Source: Azospirillum tabaci
Lineage (GTDB): Bacteria > Pseudomonadota > Alphaproteobacteria > Azospirillales > Azospirillaceae
Reading direction: 5' to 3'
Length of the DNA stretch: 64,000 bases
NCBI RefSeq assembly: GCF_014596085.1
Contig: NZ_JACCJY010000017.1
Coordinates: 91,027 to 155,026, forward strand
Part shown: one piece after another, positions 57,101 to 64,000 of the stretch
Layout: each line of letters opens with the position of its first letter
Numbering within the stretch: the first letter of the stretch is position 1
The notes under the pieces: model-generated
The model's input: only the letters and a program-made list of their open reading frames with translations
What the model was told of the DNA's origin: nothing
Database searches by the model: none
Made by a program: the position numbers and the translations under genes

Positions 57101-57269
57101 CGGTGCGGCCAGCCGCTTCTCCATCGGTCTGGTGATCGTGTCGGGCATGCTGATCGGCACGCTGTTCACGCTGTTCGTCCTGCCGGCGGTCTACACCGTG
57201 CTGGCGAAGGACCACTACGCGGCGTCGGTCTCCCGCCGCGCGCGGGAGATCGCAGCGGCCTCGCAGTAA
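54192..57269 (+). CDS. RND multidrug efflux pump, inner-membrane subunit
   Basis: 1025 residues, the normal length of HAE-1 RND pumps. TM1 start FIRRPVLALVVSLLILLVG, the proton-relay Asp pair in GLVVDDAIVVVENVHRHLEE (shown in full at 20), TM5 PIISMTITLAAVYAPIGFLG, and the late GLISKHGILMVEFAREMQ and LRPILMTTAAMVVGLLPLL are in order. It starts 10 nt after the adaptor gene, in the same operon. Substrates are unknown; sequence type is nearer to the MexB/AcrB-like cation or drug class than to heavy-metal CusA type. Confidence 0.94.
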   Translation: MSFTDIFIRRPVLALVVSLLILLVGVRSLTDLPIRQYPELQNTVITITTSYPGASPDLMQGFITTPIEQAVATAEGIDYITSSSTQGVSLVTAYIRLNFNPNVAMTDVMSKVQQVKYQLPREANDPVILKSTGETTSILYMGFASPELSGAAISDYLTRVVQPLLSTVSGVAEAQILGGQTFAMRVWLDPERMAARNIAAADVRAAIQANNYQSAPGQAKGVFVVSNITTNTGLTDVEQFRQMVVKSKDGALVRMKDIAEIELGAQSSNASVSMNGQQAIFIGINSTPTGNPLTIVEDIRKLVPELERNLPPSLKMEIVYDSTRFIQASIDEVQKTLLEAVGIVIVVIFLFLGSFRSVLIPIVTIPLSIVGAATIMLAMGFSLNLLTLLAMVLAIGLVVDDAIVVVENVHRHLEEGKSPVESALIGAREIIGPIISMTITLAAVYAPIGFLGGLTGALFREFAFTLAGSVIISGVVALTLSPMMCSLLLTRDMNEGRFARFVDRTFEKLSGWYGRRLGGALDYRAATLLFGFGVLLSVGFLFANTMSELAPEEDQGILFGITKGPQYANLDYMDAYGREMDEVFTHYPETDTRFVLNGLPTLTQGFAGMILKPWDERTRSAKELQPLVQADLGKVSGTQVFLVSPPALPGSTGGLPVQMVINSPGDYQTIFNAMERIKTAAMESGMFIVTDSDLQFNSPVVRLHVDRSKAADLGLSMQSIGDTLAVLVGGNYVNRFNLNGRSYEVIPQVPRDKRLTPETLTRYYVTAGNGAQIPLSTVVSIEMATEPNALTKYNQLPSATFSAVPMPGVTMGQAVEFLERQAREVLPAGFGHSYLSESRQYVTEGSQLMVTFVFALVVIYLVLAAQFESLRDPLVILISVPMSICGALLPLFFGLSTMNIYTQVGLVTLIGLISKHGILMVEFAREMQINERVDRRTAIEHAARVRLRPILMTTAAMVVGLLPLLTAAGAGAASRFSIGLVIVSGMLIGTLFTLFVLPAVYTVLAKDHYAASVSRRAREIAAASQ

Positions 57270-57299
57270 GCGTCGTCAGACCGTAGCCTCTCAAAGAAG

Positions 57300-57337
57300 G
57301 ACCCCCTCGCCTTGCACGGGCGAGGGGGTCTTTTTCT
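57300..57337. terminator. Terminator after the efflux operon
   Basis: GACCCCCTCGCC (57300-57311) pairs exactly with GGCGAGGGGGTC (57319-57330), followed by TTTTTCTTT. It ends the pump operon. On the other strand it has an A-rich 5' side and could also end the convergent qorB-like gene. Confidence 0.9.
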
Positions 57338-57355
57338 TTGTCGACCAGCCCGCCT

Positions 57356-58204
57356 TTATCGGGGCAAAGCGGCGGCCACGGCGGCGGACAGCGGCGTGGT
57401 CGGGCGCCCGATCAGCGCCGACAGCTGGCGCCCGTCGTCGAACAGCGCGCCCTTCGACGCGTCGACGTCCCAGGAGGCGATGCCCTTCGCGAAGGCTTCC
57501 GGAAGACCGAATCCGGCGAGAATGGCCGCGTAGTCCGCTTCCGGCAGGTTCCGGTAGGGAATGTCCTTGCCGGTCTGGCGGGAGATTTCCGCGGCCAGGT
57601 CGGCCAGCGTCACCGCCTCGTCGCCGGCAAGTTCGTAGGTCTTGCCCTCATGGCCGCTGCCGGTCAGCACCGCCACCGCCGCGTCGGCGTAATCGGCGCG
57701 CGTGGCCGAGGAAATCCGCCCGTCGCCGGCGCTGCCGATGAAGGCGCCCCCGGCCAGCGCCGCGCCGACCGAACCGGTGTGGTTCTCCGTGTACCAGCCG
57801 TTGCGCAGGATGGTGAAGGGGATGCCCGACGCCGTGATGTCCGCCTCCGTCGCCCGGTGCTCCTCGGCGAGGCTCAGGGGCGAGCGGTCGGCGTGGAGCA
57901 GGCTGGTGTAGACGATCCGGCCGACGCCCGCCGCCTTCGCGGCGTTGACGACGTTGCGGTGCTGCGCCGCCCGCTGCCCGATCTCGTTCGACGAGATCAG
58001 CAGAAGCGTGTCGACGCCGGCCAGCGCGCGGGCGAGCGCGTCGGGGTTGCCGTAATCGGCTTCGCGGGCCTCGACCCCCAGATCGGCGGCCTTGGCGGGG
58101 GAACGCACCAGGGCGACGATGCCGGAAGCCGGAAACGTCTCCTTCAGGCGGGCGATGACGAGGCGGCCAAGCTGGCCGGTGGCACCGGTGACGGCGATGG
58201 TCAT
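57356..58204 (-). CDS. qorB: NAD(P)-binding quinone oxidoreductase, QorB/NmrA-like
   Basis: 282 residues. The Rossmann start is IAVTGATGQLGRLVIARLKE, with ALVRSPAKAADLG as the NADP-type second strand and LLISSNEIGQRAAQHRNVVN, which is close to E. coli QorB. IVYTSLLHADRSPLSLAEEH is the substrate side. It reduces quinones with NADPH. It is divergent from an HxlR-type regulator with palindromic sites between, the standard qorB/qorR arrangement. Confidence 0.9.
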   Translation of the reverse strand: MTIAVTGATGQLGRLVIARLKETFPASGIVALVRSPAKAADLGVEAREADYGNPDALARALAGVDTLLLISSNEIGQRAAQHRNVVNAAKAAGVGRIVYTSLLHADRSPLSLAEEHRATEADITASGIPFTILRNGWYTENHTGSVGAALAGGAFIGSAGDGRISSATRADYADAAVAVLTGSGHEGKTYELAGDEAVTLADLAAEISRQTGKDIPYRNLPEADYAAILAGFGLPEAFAKGIASWDVDASKGALFDDGRQLSALIGRPTTPLSAAVAAALPR

Positions 58205-58226
58205 GGTCGGGTGTCCCGTTTGCGGT

Positions 58227-58287
58227 TAGGTGGTGCCCACCTACCTAAACCACTTGCTTACTTTTCGTAAGTACGTACATAAATGTA
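58227..58287. promoter_or_regulatory. Divergent promoter with HxlR-type operators
   Basis: Three inverted repeats lie in about 60 bp between the divergent genes: TAGGTG-N5-CACCTA (58227-58243), CTTAC-N5-GTAAG (58257-58271) and TACAT-AA-ATGTA (58276-58287). The last two share GTAAGTA-like halves known from HxlR-family redox sensors. Confidence 0.6.
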
Positions 58288-58317
58288 AGTATGGAGTTTT
58301 TCATTGGGAGAGCCGCC

Positions 58318-58731
58318 ATGCCGGAACCGGACGATGACTACATTCCGCTGCCGCTGTCGGAGCGGATGCAGCGCGGCGACCTGATGGCCGCAGCCTGTCC
58401 GTCGCGGGAGGTGCTGAAACACGTCACCAGCCGCTGGGGCGTCCTGGTCCTGATCGCGTTGGAGGGCGGAACGCTCCGCTTCAGCGAACTCCGCCGCACC
58501 ATCGGTGGAGTCAGCGAGCGGATGCTGGCCCAGACGCTGCAATGGCTGGAGGGCGATGGGCTGGTCAAGCGCACCGCCCACGACGTGGTGCCGCCCCATG
58601 TCGACTACAGCCTGACGCCGCTGGGGCGGGAGGCCGCGGAAAAGGTTCGCCTCCTCGCCGACTGGATCGAGTTCAACCTGCCGCGGATCGCCGAGGGCTG
58701 GGCGAACCGGCAGGACGCCACCGCCGACTGA
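58318..58731 (+). CDS. HxlR-family redox regulator (QorR-like)
   Basis: 137 residues. A single Cys in AAACPSREVL at about residue 23 precedes the winged helix (SRWGVLVLIALEGGTLRFSELR, IGGVSERMLAQTLQWLEGDG, VPPHVDYSLTPLGREA). In HxlR proteins of the YodB/QorR type the N-terminal Cys reacts with oxidants or quinones and releases DNA. ATG 58318 has GGGAGAG 5 nt upstream; the longer start at 58291 lacks one. It is divergent from its likely target qorB. Confidence 0.9.
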   Translation: MPEPDDDYIPLPLSERMQRGDLMAAACPSREVLKHVTSRWGVLVLIALEGGTLRFSELRRTIGGVSERMLAQTLQWLEGDGLVKRTAHDVVPPHVDYSLTPLGREAAEKVRLLADWIEFNLPRIAEGWANRQDATAD

Positions 58732-58741
58732 CCCACCCCAC

Positions 58742-58778
58742 AAAAAAAACGCCGGACGCGAGGGGGGTGCATCCGGCG
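58742..58778 (-). terminator. Terminator of the catalase gene
   Basis: On the minus strand CGCCGGA pairs with TCCGGCG around a 15-nt loop, followed by eight T residues. It starts 25 nt after the catalase stop codon. Confidence 0.85.
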
Positions 58779-58802
58779 GTGCCAAGTGTTCGGGCGTTGG
58801 GC

Positions 58803-60272
58803 TCAGCCGGCCACGGCCGCCTCTTCGGTCGCCGCGGCCGCCGTCACCCCCAGCCGCTTCGCGATGCCCGCGCCATAGGCGGGGTCCGCCGCGAAGAAGT
58901 GCCTCAACTGGCGCCGCTGGATGAAGCCCGGCGCTTCTCCCAGCGAGTTGGCGATGTTGTCCATCAGCCGCTCCTGCGCCTCCGCCCCGATCAGGCGGAA
59001 CAGCGCGCCGGCCTGGGCGTAGTCGTCGTTGCCCTCGCGGTGGTCGTAGCGGGCGGCGTCGCCGGAGATGCGCAGCGGCGGCTCGGCCACCGCACGGTTC
59101 TGCACCGGCCCGCCGAAGCTGTTCGGCTCGTAGTTCGGGCTGCCTCCGCCGTTGCCGTCGAAGCGCATGGCCCCGTCGCGCTGGTGGTTGCGGACCTCCG
59201 CGGCGTGCGGGCGGTTGACCGGCAGCGCCTGATGGTTCGCGCCCAGCCGGTAACGGTGCGCGTCGGCATAGGCGAACAGCCGGCCCTGCAGCATCTTGTC
59301 CGGGCTGAAGGAAATGCCGGGCACCACGTTGGCCGGACTGAAGGCGGCCTGCTCAACCTCGGCGAAGAAGTTCTCCGGGTTGCGGTTCAGCACCAGCTCG
59401 CCGACCTCGACCAACGGGTAATCGGCGTGCGGCCACACCTTGGTCAGGTCGAACGGGTTGATGCGGTAGGCGTCGGCCTCCACCTCCGGCATGATCTGCA
59501 CCGAGACGGTCCAGGCCGGGAAGTCACCGTCGCGGATGGCGGCGAAGAGGTCGCGGGTGGCGTGGTCGGGATCGACGCCGGCCATGCGCACGGCCTGCTC
59601 CGCCGTGAAGTTCTGGATGCCCTGGCGGGTCTTGAAATGGTACTTGACCCAGAAGCGCTCACCCGCCGCGTTGATCCACGAGAAGGTGTGGCTGGAGAAG
59701 CCGTCCATGTGGCGGTAGCCACGCGGCGTGCCGCGGTCGCTGAACAGAATCGTCAGCTGGTGCATCGTCTCCGGCGACAGCGAGAAGAAGTCCCACACCG
59801 CCGTCGGGTCCTTCAGGTTGGTCGCCGGGTTGCGCTTCTGCGTGTGGATGAAGTCCGGGAACTTCAGGGGGTCGCGGATGAAGAAGACGGGCGTGTTGTT
59901 GCCGACCAGATCGTAGTTGCCGTCCTCGGTGTAGAACTTGACGGCGAAGCCGCGCGGGTCGCGCTCGGCGTCGGCGGAGCCCTTCTCGCCGCCGACGGTG
60001 GAGAAGCGCAGGAACACTTCCGTCTCCTTGCCCACCGCCGACAGGAACTTGGCCGCGGTGTAGGGCGTCACGTCCTTCGTCACCCGGAAGACGCCGTAGG
60101 CGCCGGCCCCCTTGGCGTGGACCACCCGCTCCGGAATGCGTTCGCGGTTGAAGTGAGCCAGCTTCTCGATCAGGTGGAAATCCTGCATCAGCACCGGACC
60201 GCGCGGGCCGGCGGTCAGCGAATTCTGGTTGTCGGCGACGGGGATGCCGGCGGCAGTGGTCAGGGTGCTCAT
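58803..60272 (-). CDS. katA: Monofunctional heme catalase (small-subunit clade)
   Basis: 489 residues. The active-site His is in [13 protein letters not shown], the active-site Asn in [12 protein letters not shown], and the proximal heme Tyr in [14 protein letters not shown]. Length and the NADPH-site type sequence ([21 protein letters not shown] [17 protein letters not shown]) indicate the small-subunit class. No signal peptide, so it is cytosolic. Divergent from oxyR, its likely regulator. Confidence 0.95.
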   Translation of the reverse strand: MSTLTTAAGIPVADNQNSLTAGPRGPVLMQDFHLIEKLAHFNRERIPERVVHAKGAGAYGVFRVTKDVTPYTAAKFLSAVGKETEVFLRFSTVGGEKGSADAERDPRGFAVKFYTEDGNYDLVGNNTPVFFIRDPLKFPDFIHTQKRNPATNLKDPTAVWDFFSLSPETMHQLTILFSDRGTPRGYRHMDGFSSHTFSWINAAGERFWVKYHFKTRQGIQNFTAEQAVRMAGVDPDHATRDLFAAIRDGDFPAWTVSVQIMPEVEADAYRINPFDLTKVWPHADYPLVEVGELVLNRNPENFFAEVEQAAFSPANVVPGISFSPDKMLQGRLFAYADAHRYRLGANHQALPVNRPHAAEVRNHQRDGAMRFDGNGGGSPNYEPNSFGGPVQNRAVAEPPLRISGDAARYDHREGNDDYAQAGALFRLIGAEAQERLMDNIANSLGEAPGFIQRRQLRHFFAADPAYGAGIAKRLGVTAAAATEEAAVAG

Positions 60273-60374
60273 GGCTCAACTCCTTGCGTTTCTTATCAGT
60301 TGTCGCGTCCGCTTTGCCCCCTGGTTATCCCGCCGCTTCGTTGATATATCCAAGACATCGTTTCAAATGCTTCG

Positions 60375-60389
60375 ATAGCTTGATCCTAT
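60375..60389. promoter_or_regulatory. OxyR-type site overlapping the oxyR start
   Basis: ATAG-N7-CTAT (60375-60378 and 60386-60389) fits the OxyR half-site rule. The second half overlaps the ATG at 60388. Binding here would repress oxyR and, on the other side, could activate katA about 100 nt away. Confidence 0.55.
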
Positions 60390-61323
60390 GAATCTCGCCG
60401 GTCTGTCCCTTCGCGATCTGGAATATGTAGTGGCGGTGGCCGAGCAGCGTCATTTCGGCAAGGCGGCGGAGCGCTGCTCGGTCAGCCAGCCGTCGCTGAG
60501 CGCGCAGATCCGCAAGCTTGAAGACCTGCTCGGCATCCCCCTGTTCGAGCGGACGAGCCGCCGCGTGCTGCCCACCCCGCAGGGGGAGGCGGTGATCCGC
60601 CAGGCCCGCGTCGTCCTGGAGGAGGCGCGCCGCCTGCTGGCGCTGGCCCGCGGGACGGAAGGGGCCTTGCATGGTCCGCTCTCCATCGCGGCGATCCAGA
60701 CGCTGGGACCGTACCTGTTTCCCCACGTCCTGCCCGCGATGCGCCGGCACCTGCCCGACGTCCAGCTCGTCCTGTCCGAGGGGCGCACCGACGGCCTGCT
60801 GGAGGAACTGCGGGAAGGCCGGTTGGACGCCGTTCTGCTCGCCCTGCCCGTCGAGGCGGAGGGGCTGACCTGCGACGCCCTGTTCTTCGAACCCTTCGTG
60901 CTGGCCCACCCCGCCGGCCACCGGCTGGAAAGCCTGCCCTCCATCGCCCTGGCCGACCTCGACCCCGGCGAACTGGTGCTGCTGGAGGAGGGGCATTGCC
61001 TGCGCGATCAGGCGCTGGCCGCCTGCGGCGCCGCCACCCGCGGCATGCGCCACGCCACCGGGCTGGAGACGCTGCGCCATATGGTCGCCAGCGGCACCGG
61101 CTACACGCTGATGCCGCGGCTGGCCACCGGTGATGGGGAGGCGGCGACGGTGGGTGGCTTGGTCACCTACCGCGACTTCCAGGGCGATCCGCCCGGTCGC
61201 ATCATCGGCTTGGTCTGGCGGGCCAGCGACCCGCGCGCCGCCGGCTTCCGCGCGCTCGCTCAGAGCCTGCGCGACGCCACCCCGCCCGGCCTGCGCCGGA
61301 TTGAGTGCTCAGCCGACGCCTGA
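60388..61323 (+). CDS. oxyR: OxyR, peroxide-sensing LysR-type regulator
   Basis: 311 residues. The LysR helix-turn-helix is FGKAAERCSVSQPSLSAQIR (about 23-42). Redox Cys204 and Cys213 (EGHCLRDQALAAC) keep the exact nine-residue step of E. coli C199/C208, so peroxide can form the activating disulfide. Divergent from katA. The last 15 nt overlap the convergent RNA methyltransferase gene. Confidence 0.95.
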   Translation: MNLAGLSLRDLEYVVAVAEQRHFGKAAERCSVSQPSLSAQIRKLEDLLGIPLFERTSRRVLPTPQGEAVIRQARVVLEEARRLLALARGTEGALHGPLSIAAIQTLGPYLFPHVLPAMRRHLPDVQLVLSEGRTDGLLEELREGRLDAVLLALPVEAEGLTCDALFFEPFVLAHPAGHRLESLPSIALADLDPGELVLLEEGHCLRDQALAACGAATRGMRHATGLETLRHMVASGTGYTLMPRLATGDGEAATVGGLVTYRDFQGDPPGRIIGLVWRASDPRAAGFRALAQSLRDATPPGLRRIECSADA

Positions 61324-62148
61324 GTCCGGCTCCGCCATGAAGGCGAGATGGTGCAGGACGATCCCGCTGGTCGTGGCGACGTTCAGGGAATCGAAATCCG
61401 GCGCCATGGGGATGCGCACCGTCCGCGTCCGCGCCAGGACGGAGGCTGGCAGCCCCGGCCCCTCCGACCCCAGAAGCAGGGCCGCGCGCTCCGGACGGCG
61501 CAGGCCCGCCAGGGTGACCGCTCCCGCCGGGCTCAGCGAGAGGACGGCGAATCCATGCCGCTCCAGCAGAGCGACCGGATCGGTTCCCGCCGGAATCCGG
61601 ACGAAGGGCACCCGCAGCGCCGCCCCGACCGACACGCGGATCGCCTTGCGGTAGAGCGGGTCGCAGCAGCCGGAATCAAGCAGCACCGCGTCCACCCCGA
61701 AGGCCGCGGCGTTGCGGAAGATCCCTCCCACATTGTCGTGGTTGCCGATCCCGCAGAGCACCAGCACGGTCGCCCGCTGTCCCAGCGCAGCCAGCAGCGC
61801 GTCCGGCTCCGGCATCGGTGCCGCCCGCCCCAGGCCCAGGATGCCGCGGTGCAGCGGGAAGCCGGCGATGGCGTCCAACACCTCCTGCCGGGCGCTGTAA
61901 ACGGGCACCGCGGCGGGCAGTGCCTCCAGCATCGGCGCCAGCCCCGCGATCCTCCTGTCCGCGATCAGCAGAGACACAGTTTCGTGGCGCGAGGCAGTCA
62001 ACAACGTCCGCAGCACCACCGCCCCTTCGGCGATGAAGCGCCCCTCCCGCCCCACGAGGTCGCGCTCCTTCACGTCGCGGTAAGCGGCGATCCGCGGGTC
62101 GTCCGGGTCGTTTATGGGAATGACGGAAGGGGGAGTGATGGAGGGCAT
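61309..62148 (-). CDS. SpoU/TrmH-family (SPOUT) RNA methyltransferase
   Basis: 279 residues. A substrate-binding N-terminal domain (RDLVGREGRFIAEGAVVLRT) precedes the knotted SPOUT core with its three motifs: LCGIGNHDNVGGIFRNAAAF, RAALLLGSEGPGLP and MAPDFDSLNVATTSGIVLHH. It methylates ribose 2'-OH in tRNA or rRNA; which one is not clear. ATG 62148 gives the family's start; an upstream in-frame ATG at 62235 adds non-conserved sequence. Convergent with oxyR. Confidence 0.88.
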   Translation of the reverse strand: MPSITPPSVIPINDPDDPRIAAYRDVKERDLVGREGRFIAEGAVVLRTLLTASRHETVSLLIADRRIAGLAPMLEALPAAVPVYSARQEVLDAIAGFPLHRGILGLGRAAPMPEPDALLAALGQRATVLVLCGIGNHDNVGGIFRNAAAFGVDAVLLDSGCCDPLYRKAIRVSVGAALRVPFVRIPAGTDPVALLERHGFAVLSLSPAGAVTLAGLRRPERAALLLGSEGPGLPASVLARTRTVRIPMAPDFDSLNVATTSGIVLHHLAFMAEPDSGVG

Positions 62149-62297
62149 AGGCGACTGTGTAGCGCCCCCGGCGCTCCGCCGAAAGGTCGTAAAGCGCGGG
62201 GCCGGTGTGAAGGGCGCCACTTCCATACCGGCCAAAGCCCGTTAGACAGGACCGGCAACGCGGGGCGGCAGTCCCCGCCTGAACGGAGGAACCGCCC

Positions 62298-62522
62298 ATG
62301 CCGACCCTGTCCGCCGTCCGCGCTTTCGGCGCAATCCTGCCGAAATCACTCACCGCCGCCCTGCTGGGAGTCTGCCGCAGCTTGAAGGAACGCCGGAAGC
62401 AACGGGCCGCCACCCCCGACCGCCTTGACGACCGATTGCTGAGGGACATCGGCGTCAGCCGCTGCGACCTCATGGCTGCCGAACTCCTGAAAAAGCCGCG
62501 CCGGCGCGACGAGGGCCGCTGA
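62298..62522 (+). CDS. DUF1127 small protein
   Basis: 74 residues, with the Arg-rich DUF1127 core RLDDRLLRDIGVSRCDLMAA. GGAGGAA lies 6 nt before the ATG. Short DUF1127 proteins of alphaproteobacteria bind RNA or affect phosphate and carbon metabolism (family reports); a role for this longer one is unknown. It converges with the sugar dehydrogenase gene, 8 nt apart. Confidence 0.88.
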   Translation: MPTLSAVRAFGAILPKSLTAALLGVCRSLKERRKQRAATPDRLDDRLLRDIGVSRCDLMAAELLKKPRRRDEGR

Positions 62523-62530
62523 ACCGGAGC

Positions 62531-63697
62531 TTACGGCTTGCCCGCTGGGGTCACCCGCAGGATCTCGCCCCGGTTCTCGTCGGTCAGCAGATAGAGCGCC
62601 CCGTCCGGCCCCTGGCTAACCTGCCGGATGCGCTTGCCCAGATCGCGGAACATGCGCTCCTCATGCTTGACCTTGTTGCCGTCGAGTTCGAGCCGCACGA
62701 CCTCCTTGGTCGCCAGCCCACCGTTGAACACGCTGCCCTTCCAGCCGGGCAGCGTGTCCGCCGTGTAGAAGGTCATGCCCGAGGAGCCGATGACCGGAGT
62801 CCACTGGTACACCGGCTCCTCCATCCCGGGCGCGCTCGACTTGCCCGTCCCGATCGGCGTCCCGTTGTAGTTCACCCCGTAGGACACCACCGGCCAGCCG
62901 TAATTCTTCCCCGCCTCCGGCACATTGACCTCGTCGCCGCCGCGCGGGCCATGCTCGTTGATCCACAGCGCGCCGGTCTGCGGATTCAGCGCGGCGCCCT
63001 GGATGTTGCGGTGACCGTAGGACCAGATTTCAGGCAGCGCGCCGGAGCGGTTCACGAAGGGGTTGTCGGCGGGCACGGAGCCATCGCGGTTGATCCGCAC
63101 CACCTTGCCCAGATGCGAGTCGAGATCCTGGGCCTGCGTCCGGAACCGCTCCAACGAGCGTTCGCCCAGCGTCACGTACAGGTGTCCCTGGCGGTCGAAG
63201 ACCAGCCGGGACCCGTAATGCATGCGGCTTTCGACCTTGGGCTTCTGAGAGAAGATCACCCGGACGTCGGTCAGGGCGGTTTCATCGGCGTTCAGCGCGC
63301 CGCGCGCCACGGCGGTGGAGTTGGTGCCGTCCTGCGTCCCGGGTTCAGAATAGCTGAGATAGACGAACCGGTTCTGCGCGAAGTCCGGGTCCAGCGCCAC
63401 GTCGAGCAGACCGCCCTGCCCGCGGTCGTCGACCTTCGGCACGCCCTTCACCGGGGCGGACACCGTGCCGTCCTGCGCCACGATGCGCAACCGGCCGTCC
63501 TTTTCCGTCACCAGCATCCGCCCGTCGGGCAGAAAGGCCAGTCCCCAGGGATGGCTGAGGCCACTGGCGACGGTCTTCACCGACACCATCGCTTTTTCGG
63601 TTTTGAACACCTTGTCCACGGCGCTCGCGTCCGTGACGCTCAGGCAAGCCGCAAGGGTGGTGGCGGTCATCAGGGCGGCGGTTCGGCCCATGCGCAT
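62531..63697 (-). CDS. PQQ-type aldose sugar dehydrogenase (YliI/Asd family)
   Basis: 388 residues. A signal peptide (ALMTATTLAACLSVTDASA) precedes a six-bladed propeller: GLSHPWGLAFLPDGRMLVTE with the active His, RGQGGLLDVALDPDF, YGHRNIQGAALNPQTGALW, and INEHGPRGGDEVNVPEAGKN with calcium- and PQQ-site residues. It oxidises aldoses in the periplasm and passes electrons to the respiratory chain. The Cys in LAAC is probably not a lipobox because the signal continues. Alternative names are soluble glucose dehydrogenase or sorbosone dehydrogenase-like. Confidence 0.87.
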   Translation of the reverse strand: MRMGRTAALMTATTLAACLSVTDASAVDKVFKTEKAMVSVKTVASGLSHPWGLAFLPDGRMLVTEKDGRLRIVAQDGTVSAPVKGVPKVDDRGQGGLLDVALDPDFAQNRFVYLSYSEPGTQDGTNSTAVARGALNADETALTDVRVIFSQKPKVESRMHYGSRLVFDRQGHLYVTLGERSLERFRTQAQDLDSHLGKVVRINRDGSVPADNPFVNRSGALPEIWSYGHRNIQGAALNPQTGALWINEHGPRGGDEVNVPEAGKNYGWPVVSYGVNYNGTPIGTGKSSAPGMEEPVYQWTPVIGSSGMTFYTADTLPGWKGSVFNGGLATKEVVRLELDGNKVKHEERMFRDLGKRIRQVSQGPDGALYLLTDENRGEILRVTPAGKP

Positions 63698-63788
63698 TCC
63701 TCGTCCTCCCGCATCGTCGCTGTCGATGGGTAGGTGGGGGCGCCACGGCCACGAACAAGACGCCCAGCCCCTAGTTTCCCTCCTTGAT

Positions 63789-63815
63789 CCCCTCCCCGCC
63801 TGCGGCGGGGGAGGG
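63789..63815. repeat. REP-like palindrome
   Basis: CCCTCCCCGCC and GGCGGGGGAGGG pair over 11 bp (one bulge) around a TGC loop. Same GC-rich type as the elements near 30.3 and 45.7 kb, in the gene-free 270 bp between the sugar dehydrogenase and the rRNA operon end. Confidence 0.6.
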
Positions 63816-63853
63816 TCAGGGAGGGGGCCCGCGCCAACACCCCGGACACGACT

Positions 63854-63890
63854 AAAAACCGGCGTTTCCCACAGGGGAAAGCGCCGGCTT
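63854..63890 (-). terminator. rRNA operon terminator
   Basis: On the minus strand GCCGGCG and TTTCCC pair with GGGAAA and CGCCGG (one bulged base), followed by TTTTT. It lies about 80 nt after the 5S 3' end. No tRNA is found between 5S and this terminator. Confidence 0.85.
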
Positions 63891-63970
63891 TGTCGTTCAT
63901 GAAGCCGATTGTCGAGTGTGACTGACGCCTGCTGCGTCCACTCCGGTGTGGTGTGGCGTGTGCCGTGGTG

Positions 63971-64000
63971 ACCTGGCGGCGACCTACTCTCCCACGTCTT
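63971..64000 (-). rRNA. rrf: 5S ribosomal RNA, 3' end only
   Basis: The last 30 nt of the window, read on the minus strand, are the conserved 3' end of 5S rRNA: GTGGGAGAGTAGGTCGCCGC then CAGGT. The rest lies beyond the right edge. An rRNA operon therefore ends here, reading leftward. Confidence 0.92.

Noticed and set aside
54195..57215. A 1006-codon frame antisense to the RND pump gene
   Set aside because: Shadow of a real gene with complete RND motifs.
63670..63900. A 76-codon minus-strand frame near the rRNA terminator
   Set aside because: It runs through a REP-like palindrome and the terminator and has no ribosome site.

Overview
The window is GC-rich (roughly 68-70% by eye), densely packed DNA from the chromosome or a large chromid of an alphaproteobacterium. 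Gene content (a bacteriophytochrome module, DUF1127 protein, MocR regulator, caa3 oxidase with a subunit I/III fusion, orphan CcoG, TPP-riboswitch-controlled thiOSG, and an rRNA operon end at the right edge) fits Rhodospirillales and is most like Azospirillum. The genus is inferred from gene types, not from a search. There is no prophage, transposase, plasmid backbone or CRISPR array; most of the window is ordinary metabolism, respiration, transport and regulation.

Layout. 1-4.4 kb (minus): a light-sensing operon of bacteriophytochrome kinase, single-domain response regulator, and a receiver-PAS sensor protein cut by the window edge. 4.8-6.6 kb (plus): a DXD glycosyltransferase and a GH12 glucanase-like protein. 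6.7-12 kb: class II aldolase, an SMP-30 lactonase and PEP carboxylase. 12-17.8 kb: a candidate small RNA, a CYP152-type P450 peroxygenase, a MocR regulator, CcoG and an ion channel. 17.9-24.2 kb: an isomerase, an orphan OmpR-type regulator, RidA, a DUF4139 protein, NnrU and a thioesterase. 24.3-28.1 kb (minus): thiO-thiS-thiG under a TPP riboswitch, with mgtE upstream. 28.4-31.8 kb: STAS protein, tRNA-Leu(GAG), lipB, acylphosphatase and DUF2189. 31.8-37.1 kb: caa3-type cytochrome oxidase genes divergent from a triheme cytochrome c.

37.1-42.8 kb is the most interesting regulated unit. A 30-codon leader peptide rich in Cys codons precedes a small protein gene and a methionine-type ABC transporter with two substrate-binding proteins, with an acyl-CoA ligase gene translationally coupled to the ATPase gene. 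42.9-45.6 kb: galM-uxaB for sugar and hexuronate use behind a 16-bp palindrome. 45.8-47.5 kb: a molybdate-type ModA/ModB pair behind a Mo-box-like site, without an adjacent ATPase. 47.4-49.9 kb (minus): a QueC-like PP-loop enzyme and a polysaccharide pyruvyl transferase. 50-52.1 kb: a multicopper oxidase and a His-rich exported protein. 52.2-57.3 kb: a TetR-controlled RND efflux pump. 57.3-61.3 kb: two divergent redox pairs, qorB-like/HxlR and catalase/OxyR, each with palindromes in or near the shared promoter. 61.3-64 kb: SPOUT RNA methyltransferase, DUF1127 protein, PQQ-type sugar dehydrogenase, an rRNA-operon terminator and the 3' end of 5S rRNA.

The sequence also shows many small control elements: a TPP riboswitch, a candidate Cys-responsive leader peptide, operator palindromes, Rho-independent terminators and GC-rich REP-like inverted repeats. 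These are listed separately. All functions are assigned from sequence motifs read by eye.
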